Shown piece by piece: positions 42,463 through 51,431 of a DNA stretch of 55,302 nt; position 1 is the first letter of the stretch; every line of letters begins with the position of its first letter. The position numbers were made by a program, and so were the translations under genes. The notes under the pieces were generated by a model, which was given only the letters and a program-made list of their open reading frames with translations, was not told the DNA's origin and ran no database searches. The DNA comes from JBFWQM01 sp050249455 (lineage in GTDB: Bacteria; Pseudomonadota; Alphaproteobacteria; MPNO01; VGEU01), in NCBI GenBank assembly GCA_050249455.1, contig JBFWQM010000008.1, positions 1 to 55,302 of the forward strand, written 5' to 3'.

Positions 42463-42879
42463 CTATCCGTCGGCGTCTTCTTCGATGCGCGCCATGTCCT
42501 CGTCCGACAGGCCGAAATGGTGGCCGATCTCATGGATCAGGACGTGGCGGATGAGATGGGTCAGCTCCTCTCCGCTCTCGCACCAGTAGTCGAGCAGCGG
42601 TCGCCGGAACAGGAAGATCATGTCGACGTCGTGCGGGGTCTCGCTGGCGCTGCGCAGCCCGAACGGCGTGCCGCGATAGAGACCCAGCAGGTCGAACGGG
42701 CTTTCCAGCCCCATGTCGCGCTCGGTCGTCTCGTCGGGGAACTCCTCGACCCGGATGACCACGTCGGCGGCGTGGCGGCGCAACTCCGGCGGGATGGTCA
42801 GCAGCGCCTCGCGCGCGAGGCCTTCGATGTCGGCCAGCGACGGCGCGGTGGTATAGGTGACATCCATGCCGCGACTCAT
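42463..42879 (-). CDS. Zincin-like metallopeptidase family protein
   Basis: This is a small protein of 138 residues of the minimal zincin family (formerly DUF1025). The HExxH motif is HEIGH at residues 116-120, in RHVLIHEIGHHFGLSDEDM, with Asp as the probable third ligand downstream. Bacterial members are widespread and of unknown substrate. ATG 42867 (MDVTYTT) is an alternative start. It lies 23 bases upstream of the Lon-like gene on the same strand and is divergent from phhB. Confidence 0.88.
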   Translation of the reverse strand: MSRGMDVTYTTAPSLADIEGLAREALLTIPPELRRHAADVVIRVEEFPDETTERDMGLESPFDLLGLYRGTPFGLRSASETPHDVDMIFLFRRPLLDYWCESGEELTHLIRHVLIHEIGHHFGLSDEDMARIEEDADG

Positions 42880-42951
42880 ATCCCGGCTTGATCGGTCCGC
42901 CAAGCCGCCGGCATGCTGCGGAACGAAAACGGCGAAAGGAAATCGAGCATC

Positions 42952-43260
42952 ATGGCGGAGAAGCTGACGAACCCGGCGCTCAAGGAAGCGCTGGCAACGC
43001 TCAAGGGGTGGGAGCGCGTGCCGCGGCGCAGCGCGATCCGCAAGACGTTCCGGTTCCGCGACTTCAACGAGGCGTTCGGGTTCATGGGCCGCATCGCGCT
43101 CATGGCTGAGAAGATGGATCACCACCCGGAGTGGTTCAACGTCTACAACCGGGTCGAGATCGTTCTTTCCACCCACGACGCGGGTGGCGTCAGCGGCAAG
43201 GACATCGCCCTGGCCCGCTTCATCGACCGGACCGCAGGCCGCAGGGCCGCCGCTAGCTAA
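42952..43260 (+). CDS. phhB: Pterin-4a-carbinolamine dehydratase
   Basis: This enzyme of 102 residues dehydrates 4a-hydroxytetrahydrobiopterin, recycling the cofactor of aromatic amino acid hydroxylases; it may also help in molybdopterin metabolism. The active-site motif is MDHHPEWFNVYNRVEI, with EKMDHHPEW the family signature and THDAGGVSGKDI the following conserved turn. ATG 42952 (MAEKLTNPAL) fits the family. An earlier in-frame ATG at 42913 would add 13 residues that look unrelated; AAGGA lies eleven bases before 42952. No phenylalanine hydroxylase gene is nearby. Its end overlaps the convergent transporter gene by 4 bases. Confidence 0.94.
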   Translation: MAEKLTNPALKEALATLKGWERVPRRSAIRKTFRFRDFNEAFGFMGRIALMAEKMDHHPEWFNVYNRVEIVLSTHDAGGVSGKDIALARFIDRTAGRRAAAS

Positions 43261-44153
43261 CCCGCCCGCCGGGTCTCGCGCCGGAAGATGTAGAGGCCGC
43301 TGGCGATGACGATGGCGGTGCCGAGCCACGCCCAGCCGTCCGGGAAGTCGCCGAACACGAAGAAGCCGAGCGCCGTGGTCCACACGATCGAGGCGTAGAC
43401 GAATGGCGACAGGATGGAGGCCGGCGCGATCTCGTATCCCTTGATGATGAGGAAATGGCACATTCCGCCGCACACGCCCACCAGCACCATCAGGCCCCAG
43501 CCGGCGAGGTCGGGCGGCGTCCACACGAACGGCATGGCGAAGGTCAGCACCACGGTGGCGGCCGCAGAGGCGTAGAACAGGTTGGTGCGGGTGTCGTCCA
43601 CCCGGCTGGTGATGCGGGTGAGGATCTGGTAGAGCGCGAAGCACGACGCCATCACCAGCGGCAGGAACGCCGCCCAATGGACGTCGGCGAAGCCCGGCCG
43701 GATGATCACAAGGACGCCGGTGAAGCCGACGACGATCGCGGTCCAGCGGCGGATGCCCACCTTCTCGCCCAGGAACACCACCGACAGCGCGGTCACGAAG
43801 AACGGCGAGGCGTAGCCGATCGCCACTGATTCGGCGAGCGGCAGGTATTTCAGCGCCGTGAAGAACGCCATCGTCGCGATCAGCATCAGGAGCGAGCGGA
43901 TCGCCTGCAGCCCCGGCCGGCGGGTCGCCATGATGGCGCGCAGGCGGAAGCCGCCGAACAGCGCCATCACCGTGAGCGTGTGGAAGAAGTAGCGCGCCCA
44001 CACCACCTGCGCGACCTCGTAGTCGCGCGCCAGCCATTTCGCGATGGTGTCCATCAGCGCGCTGGCCAGCATCGCGCCGACCATGAACAGGATGCCGCGG
44101 CGGATCAGGCGCACCCGGTCGGCGGCGGACGGCGCGGCGCGGACCTCGGCCAC
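43257..44153 (-). CDS. EamA/DMT family transporter (third of operon)
   Basis: This is an inner-membrane protein of 298 residues with ten predicted helices in two EamA halves. Family marks are YEVAQVVWARYFFHTL in helix 2, LPLAESVAIGYASPFFVTAL with FLGEKVGIRRW at the end of helix 4, and FTGVLVIIRPG. The C-terminus ends in the basic RRETRRAG. Drug/metabolite transporters of this type export metabolites or amino acids, and the substrate cannot be told from sequence. The GTG start at 44153 is 2 bases from the stop of the preceding transporter gene, so the three genes are an operon. It faces phhB with a 4-base overlap of stops. Confidence 0.9.
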   Translation of the reverse strand: MAEVRAAPSAADRVRLIRRGILFMVGAMLASALMDTIAKWLARDYEVAQVVWARYFFHTLTVMALFGGFRLRAIMATRRPGLQAIRSLLMLIATMAFFTALKYLPLAESVAIGYASPFFVTALSVVFLGEKVGIRRWTAIVVGFTGVLVIIRPGFADVHWAAFLPLVMASCFALYQILTRITSRVDDTRTNLFYASAAATVVLTFAMPFVWTPPDLAGWGLMVLVGVCGGMCHFLIIKGYEIAPASILSPFVYASIVWTTALGFFVFGDFPDGWAWLGTAIVIASGLYIFRRETRRAG

Positions 44154-44155
44154 GC

Positions 44156-45094
44156 TCAGCCCGCGCTCGGGCGCACGCGCACGCCGCGGGCGCGCGCTTC
44201 CAGCGCCTCGCGCCGGGCGATGTAGAGCGTGCTGCCGACGATGATGGCGGCGCCGACGCAGGTCCAGACGTCGGGCAGCTCGGTGAACAGGAAGTAGCCG
44301 ATGGCGGCGGCGTAGACCAGGCGGACGTACTCCATCGGCCCCAGCACGCTGGCGTCGCCGACCATGAAGCCGCGGATGAAGCAGACCATGCCGAACGTCG
44401 TCAGCACGCTGACCAGGAACAACATGGCCCATTCCAGCGGCATCGGCGTGCGCCAGTACCACACCGCCGGCCCGAGCAGCAGCAGCGCGCCGCCGACGTG
44501 GTAGTAGAACAGGATGCGATGCGCCGGTTCCGTCGAGGCCATGATGCGCACCAGCACCAGCCCCACCGCGAACAGGAACGCCGCCAGCACCGCGAACAGC
44601 GCCACCGGGTCGATGCCGTGGTGCCCCGGCCGTACCATCACGACGACGCCGAGGAACCCGACCGAGGTCGCCGTCCAGCGCCGCCAGCCGACCATCTCGC
44701 CCAGGAAGATCACCGCGAGCACGGTCAGGAACAGGACGCGCGAGAAGGCGATCGCCGTCGCGTCGGCCAGCAGGAGCTCGATCACCGCGTAGTAGGCGCC
44801 GACCTGGCCGATGCCGGCGATCACCGCGCGGCCGAAATGCAGCCACGGCCGCCGCGTCGCCAGCGAGGCGACGCCGTGCCGGGCGAACAGCGGCATCAGG
44901 ATCAGGAAGCCGAAGAAATAGCGGAAGAAGCCCATCTGGGTGGCGTGGAAGGTGAAGCCCAGCGTCTTCACCACCGCGTCGTTCAGCGCGAACGCGCCCG
45001 AGCCGAGCAGCACGAGCGAGGCGCCGCGCGCGTTGGGGGTCAGCCTCGACCACGCGGCGGCCGCCCGGTCGGCGGCGGGGAAGCGCAGCGCCAT
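44156..45094 (-). CDS. EamA/DMT family transporter (second of operon)
   Basis: This is an inner-membrane protein of 312 residues, ten helices in two EamA repeats. Family marks are FHATQMGFFRYFFGFLILMP, LLADATAIAFSRVLFLTVLA with FLGEMVGWRRWTA, and VVVMVRPG. It is similar in plan to the genes on both sides, with which it forms a three-gene row, and likely arose by duplication. The substrate is unknown. The ATG at 45094 comes 7 bases after the stop of the first transporter gene, and a 2-base gap separates it from the third. Confidence 0.9.
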   Translation of the reverse strand: MALRFPAADRAAAAWSRLTPNARGASLVLLGSGAFALNDAVVKTLGFTFHATQMGFFRYFFGFLILMPLFARHGVASLATRRPWLHFGRAVIAGIGQVGAYYAVIELLLADATAIAFSRVLFLTVLAVIFLGEMVGWRRWTATSVGFLGVVVMVRPGHHGIDPVALFAVLAAFLFAVGLVLVRIMASTEPAHRILFYYHVGGALLLLGPAVWYWRTPMPLEWAMLFLVSVLTTFGMVCFIRGFMVGDASVLGPMEYVRLVYAAAIGYFLFTELPDVWTCVGAAIIVGSTLYIARREALEARARGVRVRPSAG

Positions 45095-45101
45095 CGCCGC
45101 C

Positions 45102-46010
45102 TCAGCCCCGCGCCGGGACGCGGCTGGCCCGCGCCTCGCGCCGGGCGACGGTGACCGAGGCGCCGAAGATCACCGCCGCGCCGACCCAGGTGTAGGGATC
45201 GGGGACCTGTGCGAAGGCGAGGTAGCCGACCAGCGCCGTGAACGGCAGCCGCAGGAAGTCGTAGGGCATGACGGCGGTCGCGTCCGCCGCCGCGTAGGCC
45301 TTGGTCACCCCGAGCTGCACCAGGTTCGCCGATATCGCGACGCCGAGGAGGAGCGGCACGTGCCGCCATTCCGGCGTCGTCCACACGAACAGCGCCGGGA
45401 CAAGGGTTATCGGGGTCATGTAGACCACCATGTAGAAGACGATGCGCTCGGTCGGCTCGGTGCGCGACAGCTTCTTCAGGATGATGAAGACGCAGGCGAG
45501 GCTGACCGCGGCGGCGAGCGGGATGGCCGCGGCCGGCGTCATCTCCACGATGCCCGGACGGACGATGACCAGGACGCCGGCGAAGCCGGCCAGGGTGGCG
45601 GCGACGCGGCGCAAATGCAGCCGCTCGCCCAGCAGCGGGGCGGCCAGCAGCAGGCCGAACAGCGGCGCCGTGAAGGTCAGCGCGATCGCGTCCGCCATCG
45701 GCATCAGGGTCAGGCCGGTGAAGATCCCCATCTGCGTTACCGTGCTGGCCAGGGCCCGGCTGAAATAGAGCCCGTGCTTGTTGGTCTTGAGCACCGCCCG
45801 CCGGGTCCCCAGCAGCCACGGCGCCAGCAGCAGGGTGCCGATGATACTGCGGAAGAACGCCGTTTCCAGCGGGTGAATCTCCGGCGCCAGCGCATTGATG
45901 CAGCCGCTCATGGTGCCGAAGGCGGCGGCCGCCGCCGTCATCCACAGCCCGGCGCGCACCGGGCCGGGCAGCCGGCCGAAGGCGGCGGCCAGCGTCGAAG
46001 CGAGTCGCAT
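45102..46010 (-). CDS. EamA/DMT family transporter (first of operon)
   Basis: This is an inner-membrane protein of 302 residues with ten helices. Family marks are IHPLETAFFRSIIGTLLLAP, LMPMADAIALTFTAPLFGLL, LLGERLHLRRV and VLVIVRPGIVEM. The start ATG at 46010 was chosen; a GTG at 46022 with GGA before it is also possible. It is the first of three EamA genes read leftward and is divergent from the class II aldolase gene over about 115 bases that contain a perfect 10-bp inverted repeat. Shared control of transport and aldolase is a reasonable inference. Confidence 0.9.
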   Translation of the reverse strand: MRLASTLAAAFGRLPGPVRAGLWMTAAAAAFGTMSGCINALAPEIHPLETAFFRSIIGTLLLAPWLLGTRRAVLKTNKHGLYFSRALASTVTQMGIFTGLTLMPMADAIALTFTAPLFGLLLAAPLLGERLHLRRVAATLAGFAGVLVIVRPGIVEMTPAAAIPLAAAVSLACVFIILKKLSRTEPTERIVFYMVVYMTPITLVPALFVWTTPEWRHVPLLLGVAISANLVQLGVTKAYAAADATAVMPYDFLRLPFTALVGYLAFAQVPDPYTWVGAAVIFGASVTVARREARASRVPARG

Positions 46011-46034
46011 GATGGTTCGCACTCTATCCGTTCC

Positions 46035-46059
46035 GCCGCGCCGGGGCCACCGGCGCGGC
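46035..46059. promoter_or_regulatory. Inverted repeat between EamA operon and aldolase gene
   Basis: GCCGCGCCGG (46035-46044) and CCGGCGCGGC (46050-46059) form a perfect 10-bp stem with a 5-base loop in the divergent promoter region. It could be an operator for a dimeric repressor or a hairpin in the leader of the transporter operon. Confidence 0.4.
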
Positions 46060-46125
46060 AGCCGGCTCGATCCGCCCGCGGATTCGTGCTAGGCGTTGGC
46101 TGCATTGCACGGGAGGCGAAAAGCG

Positions 46126-46848
46126 ATGAGCGACCTGTTGACGGCCATGCGACAGCTGGTGATGGCCAACCGCATCCTGGCCCGCGAAGGCGTGGTGGAC
46201 GCCTACGGCCACGTCAGCATCCGCCATCCCGACAACCCGAAGCACTACCTGATCTCGTGCTCGCGCAGCCCCGAGCTGGTGACGCTGTCCGACATCATGG
46301 AGATCACGCTCGACGGCGAGCCGATCGACGCCCGCGGGCGCACCATGTACGCCGAGCGCTTCATCCACGGCGCGATGTACGAGAAGCGGCCCGAGGTGAA
46401 CGCCGTCATCCACAACCATTCGCACGCGGTGATCCCGTTCGGGGTCAGCAAGGTGCCGCTGCGGCCGCTGATCCACGTCGGCGCCTCGATCGGCGAGCGG
46501 GTGCCGGTGTGGGACATCCGCGACAAGTTCGGCGACACCAACCTGCTGGTCGTCAACATGGAGCAGGGCCGCGACCTCGCCGCCTCGATCGGCGGCGGCC
46601 GCGCCGCGCTGATGCGCGGCCACGGCTGCGTCGTCACCGGCAAGGCGGTGAAGGAGGCCGTCCTCACCGCCGTCTACCTGCAGGTCAACGCCCGCATCCA
46701 GATGGACGCCATCCGGCTCGGCGGCGACGACGTGGTCTACCTGTCGCCCGGCGAGATCCAGGAGCAGGAGAGCATCATGTTCGGCGACCTGTCGGTCAAC
46801 CGCGCCTGGGAATACCTCGTCATGCGCGCCGGCGCGCAGGGGCTGTAA
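46126..46848 (+). CDS. Class II aldolase/adducin family protein
   Basis: This is a 240-residue protein of the zinc-dependent class II aldolase/adducin group (fuculose-phosphate aldolase, ribulose-phosphate epimerase relatives). The metal histidines are in AVIHNHSHAVIPFG and a later RGHGCVVTG, and an acidic residue is in MYAERFIHGAMYEK. The N-terminal GHVSIRHPDNPKHYLISCSRSPELV matches the phosphate-side loop of the family. Many relatives in proteobacteria are hydroxycarboxylate decarboxylases or aldolases of unknown substrate. GGGAGG lies nine bases before the ATG. It is divergent from the EamA operon and followed by a fourth EamA gene on the other strand. Confidence 0.9.
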   Translation: MSDLLTAMRQLVMANRILAREGVVDAYGHVSIRHPDNPKHYLISCSRSPELVTLSDIMEITLDGEPIDARGRTMYAERFIHGAMYEKRPEVNAVIHNHSHAVIPFGVSKVPLRPLIHVGASIGERVPVWDIRDKFGDTNLLVVNMEQGRDLAASIGGGRAALMRGHGCVVTGKAVKEAVLTAVYLQVNARIQMDAIRLGGDDVVYLSPGEIQEQESIMFGDLSVNRAWEYLVMRAGAQGL

Positions 46849-46856
46849 GGGAAGCG

Positions 46857-47022
46857 ACCCTCTCCGCCCGCCAGGGGGGAGAGGGTGGCGCGCAAAGCGC
46901 GCCGGGTGCGGTGGGTGCTTCCGCCGCGCGCTGACGACCCGCGCGCACCGGCACCACCTCACCCTACCCGTCGCGTTGCGACGGGGCCCCTCCCTCTCCC
47001 CCGCTTTGCGGCGGAGAGGGAC
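46857..47022. repeat. Composite palindromic repeat (two subtypes joined)
   Basis: The left part (46857-46915) is half of the first subtype (CCCTCTCCGCCC...GGGGAGAGGG, then GGTGCGGTGGG). The right part (46951-47022) is half of the second (CACCTCACCCTACCCGTCGC, then CCCCTCCCTCTCCCCC...GGAGAGGG). About 35 bases separate them. It lies between the ends of the convergent aldolase and EamA genes. Confidence 0.75.
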
Positions 47023-47031
47023 GATGCGGCA

Positions 47032-47919
47032 TCAGGTCTTTGCCTTCCGCCGCCCCCGCGTCGCGATCACCGACGACGCGAAGATCACCAGCGCGCCGAC
47101 CCCCGACCACGCATCGGGCAGCTCGCCGAACAGGATCAGCCCGAGCAGGACCGCCCACAGCAGGCGCGTGTAGTCGAACGGCTGCACCGCGCTGACGTCG
47201 GCGGCCACGTAGGCGCGGGCGACACAGCGCTGCGCCAGGGTGGAGAACACCCCGACCGCGGCGGCGAGGCCGACCTCGGCCGCAGTCGGCCAGGTCCACA
47301 CGAACAGCGCCGGCACCAGGCAGAGCGGCGCCATCAGGAAGGCCTGGTAGAACGCCGACAGGTCGGGCGAATCGGCGCGCGAGGTCTCCTTCATGATCAT
47401 CGCCGAGAACGCGATCAGGACGCCCGAGCCGATCACCAGCAGCGCACCCGGGTTGAACGCCCCCGTCCCCGGCCGCAGCATGATCATCGCGCCGACGAAG
47501 CCGAGCGCCAGCGTGATCCACATCCGACCCGACGACGGCTCGCGCAGGAACAGGACGCCGGCGATCGCCCCGAACAGCGGCGTCGTGAACGACACCGCTG
47601 TCGCATCCGCCACCGGCATCAGCGACAGCCCGCCGAACCAGCAGAACATGGCCAGCGCGCTGAACACCGCGCGCGCCATGTAGAGCTTCATCCGCGGCGT
47701 GCGCACCCCCGCCGCCCCGACCCGCAGCAGCCACGGCGCCATCACGATGACGCCGAACAGGCAGCGCGCGAATGAGATCTCGAACACGTGCACGGTCGCC
47801 GACAGCGCCCGCACTGCCGCCGCCGCCCCGGCGAACAAGAGCGCGGCCAGAGTCATCCACAGCGCGCCGCGCACGAGCGGCGGCAGCGCGGCGGCGCGCG
47901 AGCGGAGGGCCGGTGTCAT
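47032..47919 (-). CDS. EamA/DMT family transporter (fourth copy)
   Basis: This is an inner-membrane protein of 295 residues with ten helices in two EamA halves. Marks are VHVFEISFARCLFGVIVMAP, LMPVADATAVSFTTPLFGAI with FLREPSSGRMW, and AMIMLRPGTG. It closely follows the plan of the first transporter of the neighbouring three-gene row and is probably a relative by duplication. ATG 47919 was chosen; a GTG at 47934 is possible. It is separated from the row by the aldolase gene on the other strand. The substrate is unknown. Confidence 0.9.
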   Translation of the reverse strand: MTPALRSRAAALPPLVRGALWMTLAALLFAGAAAAVRALSATVHVFEISFARCLFGVIVMAPWLLRVGAAGVRTPRMKLYMARAVFSALAMFCWFGGLSLMPVADATAVSFTTPLFGAIAGVLFLREPSSGRMWITLALGFVGAMIMLRPGTGAFNPGALLVIGSGVLIAFSAMIMKETSRADSPDLSAFYQAFLMAPLCLVPALFVWTWPTAAEVGLAAAVGVFSTLAQRCVARAYVAADVSAVQPFDYTRLLWAVLLGLILFGELPDAWSGVGALVIFASSVIATRGRRKAKT

Positions 47920-47936
47920 TGGCGGAGGGTACACCA

Positions 47937-48016
47937 GGGATCGGGGTCAGACACCAAACCCGACGATCTCGCCAAACCGGGCCAGCAGCCGGGGTTTCGC
48001 GTCTGACCCCGATCCC
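47937..48016. repeat. Long inverted repeat, GGGTCAGACACC family, copy 1
   Basis: The left arm, starting GGGATCGGGGTCAGACACC and continuing to AAACCCG, pairs with a right arm that ends GTCTGACCCCGATCCC. The arms are about 25 bases with a few mismatches and enclose a loop of about 25 bases. It is nearly the same as the element at 53707-53788. It lies between the divergent EamA and acetoacetyl-CoA synthetase genes. Confidence 0.85.
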
Positions 48017-48106
48017 TGCCACCGCCGCGCCCGTCCCCGCCCGCGGGCTTGACGGGGGCGGCGGTTGCGGGCGTCATGGGGCGCACTGTAGCCGGGAGTG
48101 ACGAAC

Positions 48107-50053
<1,947 letters not shown>

Positions 50054-50076
50054 CGCCGTGCGTGCGGCGACATCGC

Positions 50077-50143
50077 GGGCGGGTTTGAAACCCGCCCCTA
50101 CATGACATCGGGACTTGCGTAGGGGCGGGTCTCAGACCCGCCC
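50077..50143. repeat. Paired palindromes, GGGCGGGTTT family
   Basis: There are two 21-base palindromes, GGGCGGGTTT-G-AAACCCGCCC (50077-50097) and GGGCGGGTCT-C-AGACCCGCCC (50123-50143). They are themselves placed head to head, since CCCCTAC follows the first and GTAGGGG precedes the second. The element lies between the acetoacetyl-CoA synthetase and AhpD-like genes, 24 bases after the stop of the first, and may also end its transcript. Confidence 0.8.
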
Positions 50144-50179
50144 GTGCCGGATGCCGGCACCCAATCAGGGAGCGAAGGG

Positions 50180-50521
50180 ATGACCAAGGACTACAAGGCG
50201 TTCGCCGCCGAGGTGGACCAGCGGGCGGTGGAGCTGTTCAAGGCGGCGCCCGGCGCGATGCGCGGCTTCCGCGGACTGATGGAGGAAGCGGGCAAGGACG
50301 GCGCGCTGACCGGCAAGGTGAAGGAGCTGATGGCGCTCGGCATCGCCATCGCCGCGCGCTGCGAAGGCTGCGTCGTCTACCACGTGCGCGCGGCGATGAA
50401 GAAGGGCGCGACGCGCGAGGAGGTGGCGGAGACCATCGCGGTCGCGATCGAGATGGGCGGCGGGCCGGCGACCGTCTACGGCGCCGAGGCGCTGGCCGCG
50501 TTCGACGCGCTGTCGAAGTAG
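50180..50521 (+). CDS. Carboxymuconolactone decarboxylase/AhpD family protein
   Basis: This is a small all-helical protein of 113 residues. The AhpD core motif is seen as ARCEGCVVYHVRAAMKKG, with two cysteines three apart (CEGC) and a histidine four residues on, the arrangement of the peroxidase-linked AhpD active site rather than of true carboxymuconolactone decarboxylases. It probably acts as an alkylhydroperoxidase or disulfide reductase. GAAGGG lies just before the ATG. The sirtuin gene follows after 8 bases on the same strand, so the two may be co-transcribed. Confidence 0.9.
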   Translation: MTKDYKAFAAEVDQRAVELFKAAPGAMRGFRGLMEEAGKDGALTGKVKELMALGIAIAARCEGCVVYHVRAAMKKGATREEVAETIAVAIEMGGGPATVYGAEALAAFDALSK

Positions 50522-50529
50522 GCCGCATT

Positions 50530-51303
50530 ATGCCGAGAACCGCGATCGTCGACCCGATGGAAGGCGTGGCCGCGCTGCGCAATCTGCTGCAGGGGGCGAA
50601 GCGCGCCGTGGTGTTCACCGGCGCCGGCATCTCCACCGAATCGGGCATCCCCGACTTCCGCAGCCCCAACGGCATCTGGTCGAAGACGACGCCGATCTAC
50701 TTCCAGGAGTTCATGGCGTCGGAGGACGCGCGGCGCGAAAGCTGGCGGCGCAAGTTCATCATCGACGCCGACATGGAGGTGGCGGAGCCGAACAAAGGCC
50801 ACCTCGCCGTCGCGCATCTGGTGCGCCGCGGCCTGGTCTCCGCCGTCATCACCCAGAACGTCGACGGCCTGCACCAGAAGGCCGGCGTGCCCGACCACCA
50901 GGTGATCGAGCTGCACGGCAACGGCACCTATGCGACGTGCCTGGACTGCGCCCGGCGCTACGAGCTGGCGCCGATCAAGCAGGCGTTCCAGCGCGACGGC
51001 GCCCTGCCGGTCTGCGACGACTGCGGCGGGATCGTGAAGGGCGCGACCATCGCGTTCGGCCAGTCGATGCCGACCGGCCCGATGCAGCGCGCGCAGGAGG
51101 AGGCGCTCGCCTGCGACCTGATGCTCGCGATCGGCTCGTCGCTGGTGGTCTATCCCGCCGCCGGCTTCCCGATCATGGCCAAGCGCAACGGCGCCAAGCT
51201 GGCGATCCTCAACCGCGAGCCGACCGAGATGGATTCGATCGCCGACGTGGTGCTGAATTTGGAGATCGGGCCGACCCTGGGGCCGGCGGTGGGGACGAAC
51301 TGA
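50530..51303 (+). CDS. NAD-dependent protein deacylase (sirtuin)
   Basis: This is a sirtuin of 257 residues that removes acetyl or other acyl groups from lysines using NAD. The NAD-binding motifs are FTGAGISTESGIPDFRSP (residues 29-46) and TQNVDGLHQKAG. The catalytic histidine is in VIELHGNGTYATC. The zinc site has two cysteine pairs, CLDC and CDDC. GSSLVVYPAAGFP is also typical. The Tyr/Arg pair that marks desuccinylases (as in E. coli CobB) is not obvious; the region after FRSPNGIW reads as in deacetylases. It starts 8 bases after the AhpD-like gene. It may regulate the acetoacetyl-CoA synthetase, since adenylate-forming enzymes are known sirtuin targets. Confidence 0.93.
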   Translation: MPRTAIVDPMEGVAALRNLLQGAKRAVVFTGAGISTESGIPDFRSPNGIWSKTTPIYFQEFMASEDARRESWRRKFIIDADMEVAEPNKGHLAVAHLVRRGLVSAVITQNVDGLHQKAGVPDHQVIELHGNGTYATCLDCARRYELAPIKQAFQRDGALPVCDDCGGIVKGATIAFGQSMPTGPMQRAQEEALACDLMLAIGSSLVVYPAAGFPIMAKRNGAKLAILNREPTEMDSIADVVLNLEIGPTLGPAVGTN

Positions 51304-51327
51304 GCGGGCAAGCATCTCGGGGCGGAA

Positions 51328-51420
51328 GCGCCCCCTCCCCCAACCCCCTCCCACGAGGGGAGGGGGCTTCTCCTCCCCCTCCCCTCGTGGGAGGCGGTCG
51401 GGGGGGAGGGGGCCTCTCCG
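51328..51420. repeat. G/C-rich palindromic repeat between sirtuin and rocD genes
   Basis: Two hairpins of the type CCCTCCC...GGGAGGG lie in tandem, around CCTCCCACGAGGGGAGGGGG and CCCCTCGTGGGAGG. The elements CCTCCCACGAGG and CCTCGTGGGAGG are inverted copies of each other. The sirtuin and aminotransferase genes converge here, so it may serve as a two-way terminator. It is a looser relative of the CCCACCTCAC family. Confidence 0.65.
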
Positions 51421-51431
51421 CGTCCGGAACC

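Noticed and set aside
43257..45053. A 598-codon frame suggesting a fused double EamA transporter
   Set aside because: The N-terminal half is an out-of-frame reading of the second transporter gene. The true third gene starts with GTG at 44153.
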